Assembly (NCBI RefSeq): GCF_000471905.2
Contig: NW_006499799.1
Coordinates: forward strand, 4,650,659-4,714,658
From: Amborella trichopoda
Lineage: Eukaryota > Streptophyta > Magnoliopsida > Amborellales > Amborellaceae
Direction of reading: 5' to 3'
DNA: 64,000 nt
Below the pieces are notes generated by a model. That model worked only from the letters and a program-made list of their open reading frames with translations. It ran no database searches and was not told the origin of the DNA. The position numbers and the translations under genes are program-made. This document shows, in pieces, positions 23,091 to 34,519 of this stretch (its first letter is position 1; the number at the start of each line of letters is the position of its first letter).

Positions 23091-24747
23091 GGACCCTCAA
23101 AATTGGACCTTTTGACCAGGGATTTCCTTGTTACCCATGTTGATCATTCCTAACAAATTTTCCTGCCTTTGAGGATCTTTTTGGGGACCATTTAGGTGGG
23201 GGGGAATGGAGAGAGAAATAAGAGGAAGCTGGAGACGAGAGAAAAATAAGAGAGAGATTGAAAACTTAGATAGGGACAAAAATCCTAAAGTGCTGCAGGA
23301 GATAGAGATCAGAGAGGAAAACTTAGAGAGAAAACCCTATCTAACTTAAGCCTTATCCCCTTGAGAGAAACCCCAGATCTACCCTTAGGACAAACCCCAG
23401 ATCTACCAGAGACTTGTTGATCGCCATCTGGACCAGAACGACAAGAGGAACCGTTTCTGATACAAGTGAGCCCTAGAAGGCTCGGGAGTCCCGAGCCCTC
23501 CAGCCTGATTTGGTATCATTCTCGACCCTCTGTCTTTCTTCATTTCCTTACTTCTTTATTTTACTCTAATTTTTTTTTATTAATTTTCATTAAAAATCGT
23601 ATTTTTGATATCTTGGATCATGGTGGCTCCGCCACAGATATGAGAACAGATCTACTCGCTTCAGGGCAGATCTGAATTTGATTTGTCCCAACTTCTCTAC
23701 CATTGCTTTTCATTTCATTTATCAGTTTAAAGTGTCAGATCATAGTGATCTCCATCCGAAGGGCAAATCGAGCGTGATACGAGCATCAAAATTTTGAAAA
23801 TCTCATAATCTTTTGAAACTTTGTAGGCATGTTCTAGATATCATTTTGTAATTGTTTCCAAAGTTTTAGGTAAAAATAAAATATTTAAAAATACAAAGAA
23901 AATTATTTTAATGTTAGATCAGATGTCGCCTTATTTTAATTTATTTTCATCATGATATACAAGAAACAAATATATAAAAAAAATAATGCTTTGAGCGAAA
24001 GTAGGCGTGCCGCCCTAGGCGACACAGGGTGTGCGCCCAAGTGACACGGGTCGTGCCACCCAAGTCTAGGACGACACTCTCTCTGGTTCCCCCCATCACC
24101 CAATTCAGAATATTTAAAATTTGCAAGCTGGGTCCTGGGTGTCTTTTATGGCTGTTCACAAAATTTCAAAGCAAAATAAAATTTTTAAAAATACCAAAAA
24201 ATATTTTTCTTGATACAGGTCAGTTTTATGTGATGTTCTTCTGTTTTACTTTGTTTTAATTTTATTTCATCAAAAAGTCTGTTTTTTCTGCTTCTGCAAG
24301 TTTTAGTAGCCTTATTTCATCCAGATAAACAACATTAAAAAAAAAAAAAAAAAATTTATGCAACAAGACCCATGCCGCCCGTGCGACACGGTCCTTGCCG
24401 CCCTATCACAGAGGTCCTAGAAAACGTTCTGGGACCCCACATGCCTATTCCAGAGCCTTTTTGGTGCTTGTTCACCAATTTTTTGGCTTAAAATGAATAT
24501 TTTAAAAATAAAAATAAAAACTATTTTGCTTCAAGTAGGTCTGCTCTATTCTTGACTTTCTGATTTCATTCTAGTTAGTTAATTCCTATTTTCCCTGCTT
24601 TCATCATGCTTAGTTTAGTTGTTTTTCTTCAAATTTAAACGAAATATATATATATATATATAATATTCTTTACATTATGTAAGATTAAAATTTGTTTTGG
24701 TCATTAATAATCACTTTTATTATTTTCTCATACTTTAAAAAAAAAAA

Positions 24748-24767
24748 NNNNNNNNNNNNNNNNNNNN
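24748..24767. other. Assembly gap (20 N)
   Basis: Twenty undetermined bases inside the B LTR, next to a run of A. The true length is unknown, so the LTR length is approximate. Confidence 1.
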
Positions 24768-25140
24768 TAAATACAACAAAAAGAAAATTGATTGAGGGTT
24801 GCTTACACCCTCCTTGAACCGTGTCTCGTTCGAGTTATCCTCGACTGGGGTCACCCTAGACTTAGCACGAACTGTTCCTGGTTTCACTGCTTTGACCATA
24901 CATTCTTAGGGGTTCCTCACCCCTTTATCTATATTGTGCCTCGAGCGAGTTTCGCCTCGAAGCGCGCATCGCTAGGCTCGATCAGCGCCGAGCGCTTACT
25001 TGTTTTCTTTCTTATTGTGTGCATGTGTGCTTGACTTTATTTTCATTTGCGTTCTTCTTTTCACACTCTAGCACACACCGACTGAGAATCCCGAAAAACC
25101 AGAAAACAAATTTTTTGAAAACCCCCAAAATTCGCGTTCT

Positions 25141-25154
25141 TGGCGTGAGGGGAA
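25141..25154 (+). other. Candidate primer binding site of B
   Basis: TGGCGTGAGGGGAA lies after CGCGTTCT, the position where Tat elements have TGGCGACTC-x3-TGGGGA. It is short and imperfect, so the assignment is tentative. Confidence 0.35.
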
Positions 25155-26110
25155 CTTAGCATTGAGAGCCGAGGCGGTTGGGATTCGTGTAACTTTAACT
25201 GTGAGCACCCCTCTATAATCCTTTGCCTCAAAGTAACTCCGCATATAGTAGGACCTGGTGAACATCCTATAACAAGAGGTCAGGACCTATGTGGGAACCT
25301 ATATCAGCCTAGCTGCATTTCAATAGTTAGGAGCCCACTCTCAAGCCAAGCCTACCCATAATCAGATTAGGTCAAACATTTTCATGTGCTTGCTTGCTAA
25401 TTCCTAATTGATTAATCTTAGATTCCAGTCTGAACCTGCTTTTGGTCCGAGCCGAAGCTTATGGGTCCAAATTCAGGCTTATACCCAAGCTAGCCCAAGT
25501 CCGAACTAGGTTTCGCCTTGGTCTGAACCTAGGCCCCCTCTTGATCCAAGCTGCAGACTTGTTCTTAACTCATCTTTGATCCAATCCAGGTCGATACCTG
25601 GTCTTATCATTAAAACACTCTGGGTCCAAGTCCAAGCTTGTACCCAGCCTAGCCCAGGTCCGAACCAGGTTCACACCCAAGTCCGAACCTAGGCCCCCTC
25701 TTAGTTTGAGTCGAAGGCGCGTTCCTAGCTCATCTTGATCTAGTCGAGGTCCACATCCGGTCTGAGATTCAAAACCACCCAGCTCAGTGCGGGTCCGAAC
25801 CAGGCTCACACCCTGGTCTAAAGCTAAACCCACTCTTGTACCGAGCCGAGACTTGTGCACCATCTAGTCTAGATCTTAGTCTAGGTTCTAGCATAGGTCT
25901 AAGCATAGAGTTGCCTCTAGAGCTAGTCTAGGCTTACCTTAGTTCAGGGGCAGAACCAGAACCCACTGAGTCTAGCAAGTCTAGGTTCCAGTCTAATCTT
26001 AGCCTAGGTCTTAGTCAGGGTTTTATCCCTAGAGTTAGGAGAGGTCTACCTTAAATTATCGATTTCAGATCTTACCTAAACCTAGACTCTAGAACTCTGC
26101 CAAGAGCGAT
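25155..26110 (+). repeat. B leader with 130-170 bp tandem repeats
   Basis: A non-coding leader between the primer site and gag. Units beginning near 25499, 25658 and 25790 share GGTCCGAACCAGG, CCTAGGCCCCCTCTT and AGCTCATCTTGAT. The downstream part is rich in CTAGGTCTAG-like words. No ORF is supported. Confidence 0.65.
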
Positions 26111-26114
26111 CACC

Positions 26115-28330
26115 ATGTTAGTCACTCAAGGCGATTATGATGACCGCTCCATGGCTGACACTAAGCCCAACTTTCTCAAACCTAGGGACCACTATGTCGC
26201 AATCCCTTGGGATTATGGTCAGAACTCAGCCCAGTCCATAATCCGACTCCCCAGTCTCCAACTAGAGCAAGAGTCCCAAGGATCTACTCCCAATCCCGAG
26301 GTGTGTATGGTTCAAAAAGCGGGCTTTGCCTAGAAAACAACGAATAGCAAGGGGGTCCGACCGGGCGTTGTCATACAGGGAACCTTATGTAGCCACAATA
26401 GGCGTCGTGTACCCTTAGGCAACCAAAGTAGGAGTCGTGTGAGGGGAGAGGTCCATGTTGTATCTAATTCCCCCCAGAAGTCACACCCAAATAACTTTGA
26501 GGCTCAGCGGTCTCAAAATCAAAACCCATCTAGGTCTAGGAGGTCTAACCCAACCTCGAGTCACCATAGTACAGCCCATGACGTCCTGAATACGGTACGC
26601 AGCAAAGGTGCCAACCTAGACCCCTTAAGTGAGATGCACGTCCAAGCCGGCCTTAAGAGTCTAGTTGATCTAGGTTACACTGTCCAGCCGCAGTTCATGG
26701 GTCGGACCTAAACCAGCCTAAGAGCATAGGTCAACCCCTAGCACAGCCGAGTCAGCCGATTCTTCAATCGGTCCCTCTAATACATCCAGTCCAACAGACC
26801 ATGCCATTTCTGCAACGATGGCGACACCTATAGGTCAGTACGCCCCTCAGGCACAAATGTATCAAACTGCCCCAATAACTGCGGATCATCCATCATAAGC
26901 CTAAGCAGGCCAACATCTACCTCAAGTCTCGACTCATCAGTCTATGCTTGCGAACCCACCGACCGGTGGGCCTACTCTCATGCTGAATACACAACAAAAC
27001 GGCACCTTAAAAGCGATACAAGATATGTTTGATGGGTATGCATGAAATCCTACCCCCAAAGGCCTATGTACATGAGACACTTGGAGGCATGGAAAACCTT
27101 CCCCCAAGGTTTATCACGCCAGAGTTTAAAAACAATGACCTAGATATTCACGTCAACACATACCTCCTCTCCGTCTGAGCCTTGCAAGGCAGGCCTAACC
27201 AGTTGAAGGCCTTGTTTTCACAAACTTTGACAGGTGAGGCTTTAAATTGGCATCGAAGAATAATGACCACTCAACCACACATTACTCCAGACGAAATGTT
27301 TAACCAGTTCGTCTCTCATTACCGTGGGTCGACGCCAAGATCTCTCTCCCTGGGTGAGCTTAGTGCCACAAAACAAAACCCAGGAGAATCCTTCGAGGAT
27401 TTTATTGGTCGATTCCGCGAGGTAGCGATGCAAATCATCGAATGTACACTTACGAACCAAACTGAAATCTCCATGGCCTTAGAGAATGCTGCTCTTGAAT
27501 ACAGGACTTTCTTCAGCCAAAGCATTATCCCCCACTCTTTCAACTCTATGATCGAGCGGGTGGCACAACAGGGCGAGAGGGACACCCCTCAGCACTAGGC
27601 CCGATAACAAACCCATCACGACTCCCTAGAATAAGAGCAAGAGAAATGGTAAGGGGAATGTTTCCGATCAGGTTAATGAGGTTGTCATGAATAGCCCAGC
27701 TCAAGGTTCAGCCACCTAGCATAACAATAGGAATCACAATCGAAGGGGTCAGCCTAGAGCTAACACTCAAAATAAAAATCGATGGCTAGAGAACAACTTC
27801 ATTCCTCTCAAAGACCCGTTAGAAAAAGTGTTGGAGTTACTCTTGAAGAAAAACATGGTTCAACTCCCGCCACCATCTGAACCACCATTTGAGTTTAAGG
27901 ATAAGAACAGATGGTGCAAGTAGCTTAGAAACCATGCTCATGATACCCAAACCTGTTTCTATTTGAAGAGGGTGATTCAAGGGTTGATCAATAGGGGCGA
28001 CATCACTGTTGGACCTAGAAAGGAATCTAATCAAAAGATGAGTATCTTCACAAACCCTCTCCCAAAAAATACGGCTATAATGACCTAATAAAGGGGAGCT
28101 CCGAATAACTCAAAGGAGAGTGTTATCATTCATATGATTGAGAACAGAGACAACGAGGATGATCCTAGTCAATTCATATTCGTTGGTGATCATCACCTCC
28201 AAGAGGCTAAAGAATATCTTATGAGTCTTAGAGGAAACTCTTCGTCCCCGAACTCTGATGACCCTCCTAAGTGGGACCAGTATGATGAAGATGATATCCT
28301 AGAGATTGACATGGCCAGAGCTAATTAGAG
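26115..28330 (+). pseudogene. B Tat gag remnant
   Basis: The N-terminal part at about 26115-26330 begins MLVTQGDYDDRSMADTKPNF. About 27182-27598 is the Ty3/gypsy gag core, with LFSQTLTGEALNWHRRI, then PDEMFNQFVSHYRG and GESFEDFIGRFREVAMQI. About 27840-28030 carries the finger region (NHAHDTQTCFYLKRVIQGLI). About 28134-28328 is an acidic tail with DDPPKWDQYDEDDILEID. Gag assembles the element's particle. It has multiple interruptions and is a fossil. The family differs clearly from A. Confidence 0.8.
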
Positions 28331-30136
28331 GGGGTCATCTTTCAAACGAGGGGCCAACACCCCGAAGTTCCCCCTATGCATCCAAATAATGGGCCAACAC
28401 CTCAAATGTCAAAAGAATTCGAACCTTTGGAAATTCTAAGGGGCCCACTCAGGCCACCTTCACAAGATTTTTTGCGTGATCCACCAATCTGGGATCAAGA
28501 ATTGAATATTGAAAATTTGATCGTATTATCTCCTCAAGAGGCAGGCTCTCTAAAAGTCATTAACAACATGAGCACAACTTTGATAACCGGAGCACCACCA
28601 TGTCAAGAGAATGCATCCTGTGAAGAGTAAGTTCTCAACGGAACAAAAATCATTGGAGTGGCAACCCCATCAAAATATTCAATAGGGGCAAATTCCTCTC
28701 ATGAAGAGGATACAATAGGGACAACTAATGAGATTGAACCCTTGTTTATTGATTCCCAACACGTCATAAGGATGTTTAATACAACTGGGGCAATTAATGA
28801 GATTGAACCCTTCTTTGTTAACTCCCAACATGTCGTAAGGCCATCTAGTACCAACTCAACCACTCCTCTTGTGTGAGAGTCTCATCTAAGCTCGAGTACT
28901 GAAAAGGAGTCTACTACGGAGTTAACCCCTGATAAACAATTCGAAATTTGCAATGAAAAAGATTACCGAAAAGGAATTGGGTGATCACTCACCCCTTGCA
29001 AATAACCAAATGAGGCATTCATGCCTCACACTCCAGAAGGCATTAACGCCTAATGTGTAACATAAAGTACTCCATTAACAGGAAAACCCTGATGAGTCTA
29101 ACCGTCCATACAGAAGACTGAGGGATTAGGAAACTAAGAGTAATTTTTAGTCCCAAAATCAAGGTTCAAGTGGAAAAATTTAATGGAAAACGGAGATTCA
29201 ACAACCATTGTTAAAAAGATTTTGGATTCCAACCTGGGCCAACGGAAATCAGAGGAAGACCGATATTAGAACCTCCATACCACTTGGAGGAGGGAAAGAT
29301 GATCGACCATACGCGATCTTAAGGTTAATTGCTAAAAAGAAAAAGAGAGTCACATTGGACTCTTCTTTCCCCTCCTCTTCCTTTGTCATTATTTTCTTCT
29401 TCTTCTTCGAAAAAAGAAAAAAAAAAATGAGAACAAGAAAAAGAAAAGAAAATCTCATCCGCTGGGCTAAAATCCGAAAAATTTCCCAAGCGTTGGAAAG
29501 AAATGTCACCGAGCTGAAAATCCGATAGGAATCCCGGGGCGATGAAAAATGAATAAAATGAAAATCTGATCCGCAGGGCTAAAAATTTGAAAGGACCCCC
29601 TAGCATTGGCAAAAATTTCACTGGGCTGAAAATCTGAAAGGAACCTCGGGGCGATGAGATAAAACCAAGAAACTCCCTCTTTCCGCTCTTCAAAGTCTTT
29701 TGTCTCTCTCCCCCCGAGTCAAGGTGGTGTTAAAGGAAAATCAATGAGCATTAGCTTAACGGATTATTGTAGGGGTCCTAGATCATGTGAAACTTCGAAA
29801 GGTGAATACTAGAGGAACAAAATCGTAAATCCAATGAGATCCTGAACATTTAGGGGTAGTATATTGTATTTTCAAAACTCTGCTTTGCTCGAAACTCTAG
29901 AAAACGCTCCTTTGAATTACAACATAAGAGTTGAGATTAAAAAATAAATGAACACTTAAATGATTCCTCATCCCAAAGTGTCAAGCAAGGATCTGACACA
30001 CTCATATAGGGCCCACCAAAAGTGTCACAAGTGGTTAACTGAAAGACCTACAGCAAAAGAAAACCACCTCCCTGTAAAGCAGCAAGAAAACAAACACCTC
30101 ACAACGGGGACAAGAAAAAAAAAGAAAAAAGAAAGG
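28331..30136 (+). other. B region after gag, no polymerase recognised
   Basis: Short hydrophilic open stretches at 28376-28630 and 28658-28876 probably continue the element's coding region; the latter holds two copies of an EIEPLFIDSQHV-type sentence. No protease or reverse transcriptase motif is visible. About 29446-29662 holds two copies of a roughly 113-bp repeat with GAAAATCTGATCCGCAGGGC. The rest is unassigned up to the convergent PMD2 remnant. Confidence 0.45.
29446..29662 (+). repeat. Two 113-bp direct repeats
   Basis: Units start near 29446 and 29561. They share CATCCGCTGGGCTAAAATC/GATCCGCAGGGCTAAAAAT and CCCGGGGCGATGA/CCTCGGGGCGATGA wording. Confidence 0.65.
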
Positions 30137-31600
30137 TCACATTATGGATATTGAATCCTCCTCGACCCCTGCTGTACGACTGCTCGCCTCTCCCTCCAAT
30201 CTCAGTCGAACCCGCCTCAGACCCCTCGTCATCTGAGTACACGCCTGAGACTGTGATTGACTTTGAACAGAAGATGGTAATGGCACCCTCACATAAGGAT
30301 TCACATTTGCCAAAGAGGGGTTTCCACCTACAGCCAATAGGAGTCCTGATAGTCTGCCACACCTGTCCATAAGACCCTTCACGTCCTCCTTAAGCTCATG
30401 ACATTCATCTTTGGTCGAATTCTGTAGAAACAACAACATGAAATGAGAGAGGTTGTGATATATATATATACATAAAAAAAGAAAAAAAAGATATATAACA
30501 GCAAAGCATACCCTCTCTGATCGATAGCGGTCTACACGTCTCTCTAAATCTCTAATGCGGTCGAGAGATGGTCCAGGAAGAGTAGGAGCAACAAAAGAGG
30601 AGAATGGTACTAATCGTACTCTCTCCAGCTCATCCCTCAGGGAGTCACGCTCCGCCACCATCCTGTCAAAATTCTGGCGCAGATGCTCGAAATCCTCTGC
30701 TATCGAATCCCGCTCCTCGACCGCTGAATCACGCTCGGCATGAAGGGAAGCGACTTCATCAGTAGACGATCGGTCCTCATCAAGATAAGCAGTCCTCAGC
30801 TCCTGCATCACCCCCTCATCATGTTCGGTTAGAGTGGCTATATCTCTAAAAAGAGCCTTATATCTATCCTCATATTGAGACAGAGAGATACCCTCCTCTT
30901 CCTCCTTGCCAATAACTCGCGTAGCCCTACTCCCCCATTCCTCTATCTAAGGAGCCATCCGTCTCAGATAGAAATCCTCATCAGAGGTGCTAACCACAAT
31001 GGGAGTCCAGAGCAGGGTAATCTCAAAGGACGTCTGAGGAAGGCCACGCTGATGGCAGACTCGACCAGGGAAAGTGGGCATCACCAGAAACATGCAAATC
31101 AGGTGAACCGTCATCCTAAAAGCTTGAGAAGAAGACTCGTAAACAACAGGGATGGGCTCAACTCTCATGGGAGTCCAGTTGATTTGGAAATTAAAAAAGG
31201 ATATGTCAAAGTTGAATAAAGAAGGAGAAAGGGGGGAAGAAGAAGAAGAAAATAAAGAAATAACAGATAAAGCACATAACTCCCCTCCCCTATGGCCTGA
31301 GTGTCCAAGAACAGCAAGTAATACAACGGCGAAGGGATCCTCTAAGAATCCCACACTCCATATGACCAGCAATGAATTGTCGGGAATGATGATGCCAATC
31401 GACTGGGAAGAGGGTGAGGAATGGTGATGTGCTCCCACGCCCAGACCAAGAGGAAGATCGAACAACCCCCCAAGAAGCGGGCTCCTCTGGCCACACTACA
31501 AAGGTGATTATGCAGCCAGCCCATGATCGCTGGACCGCACGCCACTCACTCCAAGTAATCTATCCACCTGGTCACCCAAACCACTTACAAATGCGCTCGA
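30137..31600 (-). pseudogene. PMD2: plant-mobile-domain gene remnant with intron
   Basis: On the minus strand, about 31545-31340 matches the PMD middle: GWLHNHLCSVARGARFLGGC followed by LVWAWEHI. About 31200-30950 gives INWTPMRVEPIP, then MFLVMPTFPGRVCHQRGLPQ, the end of the domain. About 30950-30512 encodes a Glu/Arg-rich coiled coil (DEVASLHAERDSAVEERDS, then NFDRMVAERDSLRDELERVR). A 90-bp intron follows and a last exon ends EEDSISIM. The N-terminal half is missing; the A3 LTR begins at about 31600. It could be a host PMD gene relic or an extra ORF of a Tat element, antisense to B. Confidence 0.7.
30422..30511 (-). other. Probable spliceosomal intron in PMD2
   Basis: On the minus strand it has a GTATGC donor, a T-rich body with a TTGTTTCTACAG end, and length 90 bp. 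Removing it leaves Arg/Glu-rich coil on one side and NSTKDECHELKEDVKGLMDR on the other, both hydrophilic, whereas the intervening translation is Phe/Leu/Tyr-rich and unlike its flanks. Confidence 0.7.
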
Positions 31601-32898
31601 CCCTGGCGATGGTAGCGCCATGCATGAGTTTCTTTCTCCCTCTCTTCATTCGCCTTTATCTCTTGATCAAGATCGCAGATGACACTGCTCATCGCTGTTT
31701 GCAAGTGTATCCTTGACGTCTTGCGTGAACGCAAACGGCGATGCCTATCGCCGCTAGCAGGGGTCTAACCCTGTTACTTGCCTATTGGAGACGGCAATGC
31801 CTATCGCTGCCCATGAAGGGCAGTGACAATACCCATCACCGTCTGTGAGCTTCTCTCTTACGCCCTGTGCCTATCGTCATGCTCAGGCCTCTTTTGTGCG
31901 CTTGGTGCCTATCGCCGTGCACTAGCTTCCTTTGTGCGCTCGGTACCTATCGTCGTGCATAGGCTTCTTTCACGTGCTCGGTGCCTTGCCGTGAGCTAGC
32001 TTCTTTTGTATGCACGGTGTCTATCACCGTGAGCAAGCTCCTTTCGTGCACTCGGTGCCTATCGCCGTACACTGACTTCTCTTGCGCCCCATGCCTATCG
32101 CAGTGTGCCTCACCAGAAGCTTTCGCCGCCTGCATGAGACGTGCTACCTTCTCGTGTTGCCAATGGTGATGCGGCCTGCGAAGGGATGTGCTACCAACGG
32201 TGATGGCTAACGTCATCTGCAGTTTGCTGCCTGCCCCTTTCACCATGAGCAGCAGTGTCCAGCACTGTCTAGTTGTCGAGCAGTATTGCCATCGTGCTGG
32301 TCCTGAACACTATGCCCATCTTGCTGTCACACCAGATTAGAACAGTTATATCGGCCTTAGTTTCAAGTAGTATTGTCATCGTGCTGGTCCAGAGTACCAT
32401 GCCCATCTTGCTACCACTCCGAGTCGGACACTGGTCTAGCTATCATGCTAGTCTCGTCCCCTTACCAAGTTTTCTTCTCTTTTCTAGCTTTATTCGAACC
32501 TACCACTTCATCACCTTAACTTCTAAATGTGCATTACCCTAAGACAAGGGTGGGTCCTTGGGCCAACTTGTCTCGCAAGTTAACCATGATAGTGTTGTGC
32601 ATAAAATAACGAGATTGCAGGTCAAGAGAGGCGATTTCGAACCAGCTGAAGTAGCTGGGGGCCTTTCTGTCATGATTTAAGAGAGCGCCCACGCGAGTCA
32701 GCCCGAATAAGTTACGGACCCAGGTGAGATTGGTCCCCACCTCATGTTCAAAATTCCTCTCTCACTAGTTGGGCACCTGCCCTTATTCTGTGAACAAGGT
32801 TCTCGAGAGAGCGATCTCTCCTCCCGAGTCTTCCAAACCCGAGACACGTGTCACCTGATCACCTAGATCCAGAGAGGCAAGGTCGGGGTACTTAACCA
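31600..32898 (+). mobile_element. A3: 5'-truncated LTR of family A
   Basis: Only the R/U5 part remains. The start is cut at the PMD2 boundary. It contains the GGCGATGGTAGCGCCATG opening shared with the LTR at 40053, a short hairpin array at 31900-32075, and the conserved end before a tRNA-Arg-type primer site. The end is CTTAACCA. Confidence 0.7.
31900..32075 (+). repeat. Hairpin-forming 38-bp repeats in A3 LTR
   Basis: Five units with starts near 31904, 31942, 31980, 32016 and 32054 are based on CGGTGCCTATCGCCGTGCAC. Several fold with a CGGTG/CGCCG stem. One unit (about 32013-32032) has a perfect CACGGTG/CACCGTG stem with a TCTAT loop. The reversed array is at about 37420-37680. Confidence 0.65.
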
Positions 32899-32901
32899 GC
32901 T

Positions 32902-32919
32902 TGGTGACTCCACTGGGGA
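32902..32919 (+). other. Primer binding site, tRNA-Arg type (A3)
   Basis: TGGTGACTCCACTGGGGA lies three bases after the LTR end, as in A1. Confidence 0.8.
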
Positions 32920-32988
32920 CTTATTACCTCTTCGTCGGTTCACTCTTGCTTGATCACATCACCTTTTAATTTCTGCATTGCATTCATG

Positions 32989-34375
32989 ACATCTGGGTTA
33001 TTCAACCCGTTCATCCGAGTTGGGGATTTTCTCATCCCCGCAGTCGTGACTGCCTCGGGGAAGAGAGCTTCGTTTTCCACGCTCCTCTTGAGTCAGGACA
33101 CATGGTCGAGCTCCTATGTTCTTTCCTGGATTGGTAAGATAAGGGACTTTAAGGTCCTTAACTCCCCACTTTCTAGTCTTGGTGGACCCTCCACCAGGGC
33201 CCTTCGCATTGGTAGCACGTCTGCTACCACACACAGCACCCACCCTGCTATTGGCAAGTCCCTTGTCATTCACATTGCTGAGGTACATCGAAAGGCTGCC
33301 CTGTCTGCTTTCGTGAAAGGCAAGCAGGTTGCTATCGCTCTTGAGGGTCGCCGCAAGGCCACCCCCCATACTTCTTCACCACCCCGAACCTTTATGCCTA
33401 GAGGCTCGACACACCGATGGAAAGATCTTAGGAGCTCCACCCCTCGCACACACCTAAAGGCTCATGGTCCTACCACTCGAGCCACACCTCGAGGCAACTT
33501 TCATGCTGCCTTGAGTTCGCGTCCAAGGCTAGGACTTCTTGAGGTAAACCCTGCACGTGTCAGGCATCTGCATCCCACAGCTCGGGGTAGCGTCAGTTCT
33601 GTGCCAGCTCAAGTACACAGGGGTCAACCAGTTCCTCCTCCATCTCAACACAAACGGCTTCACCCTGTGAGAGATAGGCTCTTACCCGGTTCCTCACAGA
33701 CAAGAGCTTGTAGGTATTGGCCTCATAAGGTCGAACCAGCTGACTGAGCCCGGGCTGACCCCCAAGTCACCTAGAGGGGTACCTCTAAAGGTGCACATGC
33801 ACCAGCTGTATAGGTTCCTCCCTAATCCTGACTCAGGTGGAGTCGAGATCCAGTTCCTTCTTCTATCGCCCTTCCTTTGTCGAGAAAACACCTCTAGACC
33901 CGGTACTCAAAAGGTTTTCCCTAAGAGTACGATCTTGAGTCAGCCACCTCAGATCAGCCATGCACCCAGACCTCACAAGGGAGCTCGAGGCAAAGGCCTG
34001 ACGGCAGATAGAAGTCTACAGCTTCCAAGGAAGCAGCCCAGATTGCCCTCCATCCTTAGACCTCACTCTATGCTCCAGCTGATAGACACAACCCTTGCAT
34101 GCTTGAGAAAGACGGGGCAGTCCAAGTCTCAGGCTCCATGTTGCACTGAAGTCTATTGCAGCCTCAAGATCAAGCAGAAGAGAGGCCTGCAGCCCCTGAA
34201 TAGAGAGGCCCCTAAGGCAGTTGAGGTCACCATTCTTGATGACCTCCTGCCTCACAATCCATTCTTCCCTCTTCGAATTCTAGAGCCTGGGCAAGAAATC
34301 CAAAAAGATTGCTCAATGGTTACCGTCACTGGAAAAGTCCTAGCAGCCAAGAAGTCACTGTCCCAATACAGTTAA
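32989..34375 (+). pseudogene. A3 pre-gag ORF remnant
   Basis: The best-preserved copy of the leader ORF: one open frame of about 250 codons from 32989 to 33747. It begins MTSGLFNPFIRVGDFLIPAV, then LNSPLSSLGGPSTR, GRRKATPHTSSPPRTFMPRG and TRATPRGNFHAAL. The same order is seen in A1 and partly in A2. It is rich in Arg, His, Pro and Ser with no recognised domain. A further open stretch (33791-34375) leads towards gag. Function is unknown; RNA binding is possible from the composition but not shown. Confidence 0.55.
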
Positions 34376-34519
34376 AAAACGGTCCTCACACGGTCGGCGT
34401 ACAAGACTCAAGTCCAGTATGGGCATGTTGATCCCCTACAGACTGACTTTCCTCGTACGACTTGACAACAGTGGCAGTCGACTTCTCTACCTAGCTCTGA
34501 CCTTCCAGAAGAAACGATC

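Larger units (their letters stand above)
22740..25138 (+). mobile_element. B: 5' LTR of a second Tat-type family
   Basis: About 2.4 kb. Its left part aligns with 63741-64000, where the LTR start TGTAGACACCCC is visible; here the first part is diverged or lost against A2. It contains repeated GTGCCGCC/GACACG words, A/T-rich stretches, an (AT)n tract at about 24644-24663 and an assembly gap. The right end is set by a candidate primer site at 25141. Confidence 0.65.

Noticed and set aside
24334-24352. Poly-A run as the tail of a retroposed gene
   Set aside because: It lies inside the B LTR with no gene-like sequence upstream and no flanking duplication.
29249-29693. Minus-strand ORFs rich in Phe, Leu and Ser
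   Set aside because: They come from A-rich sequence and the 113-bp repeat; no support as genes.
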